Shown here: piece by piece, positions 57,258-64,000 of the stretch
Layout: every line of letters starts with the position of its first letter
How positions within the stretch are numbered: position 1 is the stretch's first letter
NCBI GenBank assembly: GCA_023101885.1
Contig: JALPQD010000016.1
Location: 10,107,634-10,171,633 of the forward strand
DNA from: Typhlomys cinereus
Lineage: Eukaryota > Chordata > Mammalia > Rodentia > Platacanthomyidae
Length of the DNA stretch: 64,000 nt
Reading direction: 5' to 3'
The notes under the pieces: model-generated
What the model was told of the DNA's origin: nothing
Databases searched by the model: none
What the model saw: only the letters and a program-made list of their open reading frames with translations
Program-made: the position numbers and the translations under genes

Positions 57258-57683
57258 TATTTTTATTTATTTATGTTGTTTGTATATGTGTGTATCAGAG
57301 GGGACTGTGTGTCCCTGTAGGAGACCAATGATGACTTTGGGAATTATCTTAGATTGCTTCTACCTCCTTTTTGTTTCCTTCTGGGTTTTCCTTCTGGGAT
57401 ATAATGGGAATTATACTACTTTTTGTTTCCTTCTGGGTTTTCCTTCTGGGATATAATGGGAATATACTCCTTTTTTGTTTCCTTCTGGGTTGTCCTTCTG
57501 GGATATAATGGGAATTATACTCCTTTTTGTTTCCTTCTGGGTTTTCCCAGGTTACACCCACCAGGGCCAGAAGAGCAGGCCATCACCCTTTCTACCAGGC
57601 CTTTTTCCATGAGCTCTGGGATCAAAACTCAGGGTCTTTTGCTTGTGAGGGAGAGTTTTAACCCATGAGCTATCTCTCCAGCT
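57258..57683 (-). mobile_element. Older subfamily SINE containing an internal minisatellite
   Basis: The plus strand ends 'gagctatctctccagctc' (head complement), preceded by the B-box complement 'ggatcaaaactcagg' and a decayed body. The T-rich start is 'ttttatttatttatg'. Between 57,369 and about 57,550 a 52-bp segment of the body is repeated 3.4 times, making the element about 150 bp longer than its relatives. Confidence 0.75.
57369..57550. repeat. 52-bp minisatellite, 3.4 copies
   Basis: Units start at 57,369, 57,421, 57,473 and 57,525 at an exact 52-bp period. Each contains 'ttttgtttccttctgggt' and 'ccttctgggatataatggg'. There are only a few differences between units, so the expansion is much younger than the SINE that holds it. 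Confidence 0.95.
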
Positions 57684-57796
57684 CTGCAAACTTTGTTGAT
57701 CATGAAAATAACAACATGAAGTCTGAAAATTTTGAGGGTGCAACACCCCGTTCAGAGTTTTTTCCAACTTTACTGTGATTCATAATATTCCTTGAG

Positions 57797-58085
57797 GGCT
57801 GGGGAGATAGTTAAGTGAATAAAATACTTTCCTTTCAAGTGTAAGGACTAAAATTTACAAAAACGCCAGGCAGATGAAGGGGATGCCTGGAAATCTAAAA
57901 GCAAGGAGGCAGAGGCAGGGGATCCTTAACACTACCTGGTTAGAGACCAGCCAATCAGTGAGCTTTCGGTATGATTGAAAGTCATTGTCCCAAAAATCAA
58001 ATGAGGTACACAGAAGTACACATGTACCCTCCACACACAGAGCATATCACATATATTGTGCACATGCATAAAAATAAAATATTTT
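57797..58085 (+). mobile_element. Old B4-like SINE
   Basis: Head 'agggctggggagatagttaag', then a B1-like middle ('aggaggcagaggcaggggat', 'tagagaccagccaatcag') and tail 'gcataaaaataaaat'. The tRNA-like head joined to a 7SL-like middle is the B4/RSINE1 design. Confidence 0.6.
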
Positions 58086-58089
58086 CTGG

Positions 58090-59100
58090 AAACATAGGCA
58101 AAGATTGAATTGAGTGTCTTCCTCCTCTATACAGGATTGTTAATAAATCACAGTACAGTCATCTTCTGCCCTTCAAAGCATTTTCTGGAATTCATTGAAG
58201 AACAGTGTGAAGAAAAGAAGATGTGTTCCGGCTGCTTGCTCTTCACCTTCCCAATTACACCAGGTTTGATCTTTTGTAGTGATTACATACTTATCTAACA
58301 GTATTGTTGAGTCTAACACACCATATTCTTGGAATAGGAAACAAGCTAAAGTCCCATCCGGGAAGAGACAGAACAATTACTATATTACTTTCATTTTTAA
58401 CCAGGTGACATTAATGTCAGCGAGAATCCTAAGTTCTATTATGACCTTTGCTGCAAAGGTAAGTCATTTTCTAACTTAATTATCAATGTCTTGGTTGAAA
58501 GAATATGTGCTTATAAATAATTATTTGGAATAAAGGATATTTAGGATAAGCTATTGGGACAAATAATAAGAGAGAAATAAGCTCTCACAGATCCCTAATA
58601 CCACGATTGGCAGATGACTTCACTAGAACAGGAGATATTCCAGTTAATTCTGTCCTTATCTTATCCTCACTACATAAATAGTGAGAAATACTTAAATGTC
58701 ATTTTTAATATGCTGGGTTTGTGCGAAATAATTTCGGTGTATGCTCTGTAATTTTTCTAACAAAGGTAAAGATATGCAAACCACAAGATGAAGAATTTGT
58801 CATCATATATTTTTCACTATCCAAAAAGTGTATTTGTGTATGTGTGCGCATGTGAAAGAGAGGGAGAGAGATGGGAAGAAGAGGAGGAGACAGAAAGAAA
58901 TAGAGATAGAGAAAGAAAGGGAGAGAGACACACAGAGACAGAGAAAGAAAATAAGAGAGCATCCCCTTAGTACTTTATTGCCAGCAAAGTAGAAGAATCC
59001 AGAGTTAACCCATATTCTTTAAGTTTGCAACTTGCCTTCCAAAATACTCTGCACTTCCCTTTTACTCTAAGGCTGACGTCACACCTTCCTTTAATCCTCA
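58090..59100. other. Unique sequence with a GA-rich patch
   Basis: A pyrimidine tract and AG (ttcctcctctatacag, ending 58,133) precede an open stretch of about 50 codons, but no matching donor or homologue supports an exon. 58,855-58,955 is GA-rich low complexity. Confidence 0.35.
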
Positions 59101-59103
59101 ACC

Positions 59104-59284
59104 TCTGGGTATCAGAACAAACACCCTGAGCAGACATGTTATATGGCGTTTGAGTCACATATACATTAACATACTTTTTGCCTTTAGTTTCTGATATCAC
59201 GAGAACAAAATGATCCTATTGGATCATTCTGGATCCATTGCCAATCCTTATTGCAATTGACTTTGGTCACTTGGTTAGTGTAAC
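59104..59284 (+). repeat. Direct duplication, first copy (181 bp)
   Basis: Matches 59,668-59,849 with about five differences (one is a single T insertion). Starts 'tctgggtatcagaacaaac', ends 'cacttggttagtg'. Unique-looking sequence. Confidence 0.95.
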
Positions 59285-59349
59285 AGGGAATGCTCAAGGC
59301 TCCTCCAATAGAAGCCGATCCCCATCTCTAAGGGCAACATGGAAGAAAA

Positions 59350-59590
59350 TTTGAGTTGCTATAACAAAAATACCATAGACTGGGTGCACTGTAAAGAATG
59401 GGAGATAATTTCTTGCATTTTAAAGGCTCAGAAGTTCAAATTCAGACTCTAGTAACTTTGACTCAGTTTACAGTGCACCTTTTGTTCACCTCTGATTCAG
59501 TTCCCTTCTGCCTTTTTGTAGTGGGACTAACTGAACTTATGTGGGTGGAGATTTTATCACAGGTCAAAAGTTAAATGTCTCAAAATACCT
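59350..59590 (-). mobile_element. MaLR-type LTR remnant
   Basis: 'gttgctataacaaaaatacc' and 'atagactgggtgcactg' are the complement of the MLT1/MST 3' end ('ccagtctatggtattttgtt'). The interior is too decayed to follow far. It lies between the two copies of the direct duplication. Confidence 0.55.
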
Positions 59591-59667
59591 TCATAATGAC
59601 TGACATACCAATATGCCCTCACAGATTAGCAATGATCTCAAGAGAAATACTTACATGCAGTAAGTAT

Positions 59668-59849
59668 TCTGGGTATCAGAACAAACACCCTGAGCAGACA
59701 TGTTATATGGCGTTTGAGTCACATATACACTAACATACTTTTTTGCCTTTAGTTTCTGATATCACGAGAACAAAATGATCCTATTGGATCATTCTGGATC
59801 CATTGTCAATCCTTATTGCAAGTGAGTTTGGTCACTTGGTTAGTGCAAC
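59668..59849 (+). repeat. Direct duplication, second copy (182 bp)
   Basis: Second copy of 59,104-59,284 at an offset of 564-565 bp. Immediately after it the sequence changes to an L1-like 3' UTR, so its right edge is a junction. Confidence 0.95.
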
Positions 59850-60130
59850 CTTAGGGTCTAGAGCTGGACATGTAAAAGGCAGTTGCTCTATCAATGGGTC
59901 TGCCCAAGGAAGGGTCACTTGGTCTACCATAGAGGGTAGTAGAGCAGACCATCCAGAGCAAACTCTAGGAAACATAGAAGCAGACAGATGGAGAGTGGGA
60001 GGAGGAGGATGGAATGATGAAGGGAGGGGAGGAATGGAGGGAAGGGGGAAAAAGGATGAGGGAAAGTGGGAGGGGGCAAGGATAATTACTTAGTATGTTT
60101 GTAAAACTAGGAAAAAATAATAAAAAAAAT
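59850..60130 (+). mobile_element. LINE-1 3' UTR fragment
   Basis: The purine-rich 59,985-60,080 and the ending 'acttagtatgtttgtaaaac' plus 'aataataaaaaaaa' parallel the 3' ends of the L1 copies at 24.4 and 26.4 kb ('acctattaagtttgtatgag ... aataataa'). No ORF2 sequence is present; the 96-codon G/R-rich frame is a 3'-UTR reading. Confidence 0.6.
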
Positions 60131-60177
60131 TCGTTGCCTCAGATGTTAGGATTTTCTTTCTTAAGATTGACATTTTA

Positions 60178-60178
60178 G

Positions 60179-60228
<50 letters not shown>

Positions 60229-60372
60229 ATACCATGATGTACATGTGAAGGTCAGAGGATGGCTTGTGATAGTCATTTCACCCCTTCCACTATGTGGGTT
60301 CCAAGATTCAAACTCATATCATCATATTGGTGACAATTGTCTTTGACTGCTGTGCCACCTCGCTAGCCCAGA
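60178..60372 (-). mobile_element. B3-like SINE with (GT)n tail
   Basis: A 44-bp GT tract (60,181-60,224), then 'gtgaaggtcagaggatggc', 'ccactatgtgggttccaag', 'attcaaactcatatc' and 'gtgccacctcgctagccc'. This is the reverse complement order of a tRNA-headed B3-type rodent SINE. Confidence 0.65.
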
Positions 60373-60960
60373 TGTTAGCATTTTAATTTATGACTGTTTC
60401 ATTTTTTTTTCTTTTTGTAGTGTTGGAGATGGAAGCTTAGGGTCCCATGCATAGTGAGCAGCTGCAACCCTAGGTCTGTACTAAAAAGACTTGTAAGTAC
60501 ACAAACAGACTTTCATATCCTTCTACATTTATGAGTCTGCCTTCATATAATCATGGCATAATCAAAGTGATAAGGCACTGGCAATGGTGATGAATTTTTT
60601 GTACTATCTGAAATACAATAAGCCAAGCAAAATTACTGAAAATTTCTCTCAGTTGCTGATATGAAGACAAAAATTAAAAAGTTAAATTGTAGCTATTATA
60701 GTGCTTATCATGGATACTATTGAATTGTTCAGAAGAGATATAATGCTTTCTGTTACAGTTTAAGAAAAAGTGAAAGAGATGATTGGAGTGTACAAGTCAG
60801 GTAACATGGCAACTCAAACAACCATGTCATATTCCAAATATTTTCCTAAACGCTAAACCAAACTTTTGAACAAATTTAAAAGCCTCTCATTAAAGCTTTT
60901 TGTAAACTCTCTGAAAGAGAAAATTTGAAATAATATATATATCTTGATGAATGAGTTCAT
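60373..60960. other. Unique AT-rich sequence
   Basis: A short ID-like antisense phrase may be present at 60,425-60,480. Nothing else was recognised. Confidence 0.35.
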
Positions 60961-60970
60961 AGCCAATGAT

Positions 60971-60982
60971 ACACACATATGT

Positions 60983-61028
<46 letters not shown>

Positions 61029-61040
61029 CACATATGTATA
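60971..61040. repeat. (TG)n(TA)n compound microsatellite
   Basis: About 70 bp of alternating ca/tg and ta steps; the 60,990-61,024 part is pure TA. Confidence 0.9.
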
Positions 61041-61059
61041 CATATACACACACATATGG

Positions 61060-61674
61060 AATGCCAAATCTCTTCTAAAAGCAATTCTTAAGATATTACT
61101 CCTTCAAGCTACCACTTCAATTCTTTGTGACTGTGTGGAGATATCTGCTGATTTTTCTGTACCCCTGGTTACTGCTTTTCAAGTTATTTGGCTGGCTTCT
61201 TCAATTCTCTTCTTGATGCCTAATATTCAATCATCGTTTCTCTCAGCCTTAAAATTACTCAGTTCACAACAATTCTCATCAGACCCAAACTGCAGACGTA
61301 AATTCTATTTGGACAGCATTTAAGTGTATATTTTGAGACTCATGTTCTCACGATGCTTTGATACTACCTCTCCCACTGAGTATTCCCCATTTCTTTTTGG
61401 GTGTCTCTTTGATTCTTGTGCAGTGGGAAGCAGAACTTTTGGTACTTTGGTAGTGGCAGGTGACTGTATCCAAGTATTTTCTCTAATCTCACTGGGTATG
61501 AGATCAAATGCCTTATCTCATTGTAGTTTCCACACATTTCCTCAGTTTTCATGACCAAGATACCAGCATCAATTCTTTCCCTCCTAACTTCCAAAAGTAA
61601 CTTAAATCTAATCTTGTCACGGCATATAAATCACTAATCAGTGGCCAGTTCCTACCTTTAAGAACATTCATGGA
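61060..61674. other. Unassigned sequence, perhaps ancient repeat
   Basis: Consecutive plus frames of 62 and 76 codons (61,135-61,323; 61,324-61,554) are S/F/L-rich. The pyrimidine-rich style recalls old L2-type LINE 3' ends, but I cannot support a call. Confidence 0.3.
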
Positions 61675-61679
61675 TTCTA

Positions 61680-62030
61680 AATGTTCCTTTGTTCACATAT
61701 GTGTATGTGTGTGTGGTGATGTATACCCAAGAACAAATGGATGTGTTTACCTATGTATGCATATATGGAGGGAAGAGGAAGATGTTGGGTCTTCTTTCCT
61801 CTATGATTTTGGGACCTGTTGCCTTTAGAGAGAGTCTCTTACTAAGCTAAAAACTCACCATTTGGGATATAGTTATCAGCCAGTGAACTCCTGGGATCCA
61901 CCTTGCTCTACCTTCCCAATACTTAGGTTATATACATACACCATCATACCGTCTTTTTATGTGGATTGTAGGGATTCACATTCTGGTCCCTGTGCTTGCC
62001 TAGTGGATACTTCCACTTACATTTCCCTAC
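61680..62030 (-). mobile_element. Old B4-like SINE
   Basis: GT-rich start, 'agagagagtctcttactaag' and 'actcctgggatccaccttgc' as B1-like complement, then 'attgtagggattcacattc' near the head complement. Heavily diverged, boundaries approximate. Confidence 0.4.
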
Positions 62031-62034
62031 CTAT

Positions 62035-63187
62035 TTAAAGTATTTCTGTTTTATTTTTTTCCATACACAGTGTACAGTGTGAACTTTTTAAAAATTGATA
62101 CATTAAGTCAACATTTTTATTGTTCAAGTCACTCCAAATAATACTCATACTGCAACTAGTGAAATGACTCCTCCCCACACCTTACAACCTTGTCCATATG
62201 ATGTGTCTATGGACATGATTTGTGACCATCAACCCATCTCCTGTTTACCCTCTCTGGTATTTTCCTTCTCATTGGCTAGGGCAAGCTTGTCAGTCATCTT
62301 GACTACAGTGACATTCTTTGAATATTTATGTACATCCCAGTTTTGGTTTGCAATACTAAGATGTCATCCCTTCATGAGTCTATCCTGGATGATTGCTTGT
62401 AGAAAACCATACATGCTCACACATATTCTAGGTCTATCTGTGTTGTTGCCAATTGGCAGTAATCATTACCTAATGCTCTGAGTTATTTGTGCTAATTGCA
62501 TTTTAGGTTCCACAAGGAAAAGTGATTTATTTGTTTTTTATTTTGCTTACTATCATCACACCTTAAAATGATACAGTTTAGTAAACATTTACTGTGCTAA
62601 TTGCTATGGGCTGGAGTAAGCATTTGTTATTGTGAAAGCTGATAATCCTCATGATACCTTAGAGAAAGAAACTGAAACCCTTTCTACCAATGTTGAGGTA
62701 AAAATAATAATGATTCTATTGTTCTAAATATGCATCTTTTCATTTGACTTTTAACATATTCAAGCCATTGTAGCACATCATAGACATGCTTTTTTCTTCT
62801 TTGCATGCTATTAATGGCAACTCCTGACTTCTTTTTGTGAGGTGACAATGTAAGTCACCCTGGTTGTGACAAAATAATCATCTTCAGGTATCATCTGGAT
62901 AAAAGGAAAAAGCAGCTACAAATAGCTTTAGAAAAAAATAATTCAAATACATTTTAAAAGATTCCCAGTGTGAATGTACACAAACATATGTGTGTGTGTA
63001 CACATACACACATGCATACACACACATAAACATTCATTCACTCAGATATACACATGTGTGCTCACATTAGGACTTTGCAGTAGTCTCTTTTGTACATAAG
63101 TCAGAAAACTGAATAGAATAAGACCATAATCCTTTTACATGTTACAATTTGTTAAAACATAATTATTTAACTTCTATTTTTCTTTTT
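62035..63187. other. Unique sequence with a possible MIR relic
   Basis: 62,578-62,690 ('tttactgtgctaattgctatgggctgg') loosely fits a minus-strand MIR. 62,983-63,055 is a degenerate CA/TG patch. The 105-codon plus frame (62,164-62,481) has no recognised homologue. Confidence 0.3.
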
Positions 63188-63189
63188 TT

Positions 63190-63490
63190 AAGGAAGAAAG
63201 GGAGGTTTATTCAGCTTACAGTTCTAAAGGGATGGTACAGTCTCTCAAAGCAGAGGTGACATGACTGGCTGGCCAAAGCTGGAGGAGGCTAAGTCACCGC
63301 AGACATCTTGGAAGGTCAGAGTTGCAGACTGCTTGCAGCAAAGGCAGACTTCTCCTGGAGGTAGGGTGGGACTAATTCACCTCAAGGCCCACCCTTTGTG
63401 ACTGCCTTCCTCCAGCAAGGCTCCACCTCTCAAGATGCCATGATCTTGATAAACACATGAGACTGTGGGGGACAATTTCAAACCATGACA
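63190..63490 (-). mobile_element. URR1B-like element, minus strand, one end missing
   Basis: From 'aggaagaaagggaggtttat' through 'gccaaagctggaggaggc', 'caaggcccaccctttgtg' and 'catgagactgtgggggac' to 'caaaccatgacac'. It closely matches the reverse complement of the 6-kb copy. The terminal 'cacagcaa' end is absent, so it is truncated on its left side. Confidence 0.7.
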
Positions 63491-63494
63491 CTCC

Positions 63495-64000
63495 ACCCCT
63501 GGCCCCCAATTTCTATTTTTCATAATTATAAATTTTATAGAAGGAAATATACCAGGAAATAACCATTCCTGATAAGTAAGAAATCTGAAATAAATATATC
63601 CTCAGTCTTCAAATCCAACACTTTTAAAAGGTTGTTGGAGCCATCATTTGATTATTTCAACTAAATAGTACAATATCATCCAGATTTAATGTTCAAGCCT
63701 TAACTGCTATTCAATTATAAACATTATTACTTAAGCCAGAGAAATGCTTAGTATTAGATATTAACTTCATATAGAAAGGTACTTTAAGTGATAAAAGAAA
63801 ATATTGTTCAAATTAATGAAATTGTGTGAGAAGAACTTTCATCTCCTCAGAAGGGTGTTAAAAGAAAAACACAGATTACTACCAGAAACAGCTAAAATGG
63901 AACTAAAGTAGTAATTGTTGTTTTAAAATACTTGAAGATCTCCCAGAATATACAGCCAAGACAGATAATTCTTAGTGGGTCATCACTCAGTGGAGTAAGG
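63495..64000. other. Unique AT-rich sequence to window end
   Basis: Nothing recognised. Confidence 0.4.

Noticed and set aside
58134..58270. Possible exon after a splice-acceptor-like site
   Set aside because: The acceptor looks reasonable, but the donor candidate is weak, the frame is short and no homologue is recognised.
1..64000. A complete novel gene system
   Set aside because: No multi-gene operon, exon series or coding cluster is visible. What stands out is repeat biology and local rearrangement.

Overview
The window looks like rodent nuclear DNA: AT-rich, dense in retrotransposons, and without a convincing protein-coding gene, tRNA, rRNA, CRISPR array or bacterial-type feature. The rodent call rests on four repeat types recognised by eye. 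(1) tRNA-derived SINEs have a B2/ID-type head (ggctggagaggtggctcagg) and CA-rich tails. (2) Internally rearranged SINEs resemble the rodent B3/B4 group. (3) There are many copies of a short non-autonomous element resembling the rodent hAT-type URR1A/URR1B families, one arm of which carries the palindrome gtgtcaagttgacac. (4) L1 3' ends have a G-rich rodent-style 3' UTR. I saw no clear B1 element, and the dominant young SINE is not the mouse or rat consensus, so a myomorph or related non-murid rodent is a reasonable but unproven guess. Family names are from memory and need RepeatMasker confirmation.

Layout. 0-9 kb: AT-rich unique DNA with MIR relics, the first young SINE (4.1-4.4 kb), a URR1-like element (6.0-6.3 kb) and two old SINEs. 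9.6-10.6 kb: decayed L1 ORF2 with a visible FADD reverse-transcriptase motif. 11.8-12.6 kb: URR1-like debris with a 160-bp duplication. 14.5-17 kb: ancient L1 split by a GC-rich island and a URR1-like piece. 18.5-20.6 kb: one URR1-like element and three young SINEs within 1.6 kb. 22.9-26.45 kb: two rodent L1 3' ends, one with the inversion typical of twin priming. 28-34 kb: old SINEs and URR1-like copies, then an inverted duplication (33,985-34,863). 35-44 kb: the most rearranged part, with three young SINEs, five long polypurine/polypyrimidine tracts, four URR1-like copies, a perfect 75-bp tandem duplication and a second inverted duplication. 44.3-57.2 kb: repeat-poor, and it holds the longest non-simple ORF (45,106-45,666, minus strand) and a CpG-retaining stretch at 51.4-52.6 kb that is the best candidate for a conserved regulatory element. 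57-64 kb: SINEs, MaLR-like LTR debris, a 180-bp direct duplication, an L1 3' end and a URR1-like copy.

There is no gene network to describe. The elements depend on one another only in the general way: the SINEs are expected to be transcribed by RNA polymerase III and copied by L1 machinery, and their A-rich tails and 11-19 bp target duplications fit this. The most interesting material is structural: a young CpG-rich SINE family with intact insertion hallmarks next to older decayed relatives, and five local duplications (two inverted, two direct, one tandem) plus a 41-bp exact repeat, suggesting recent template switching or break repair. Almost all long ORFs are readings of CA/GT, CCTT/GGAA or SINE sequence and are not genes.
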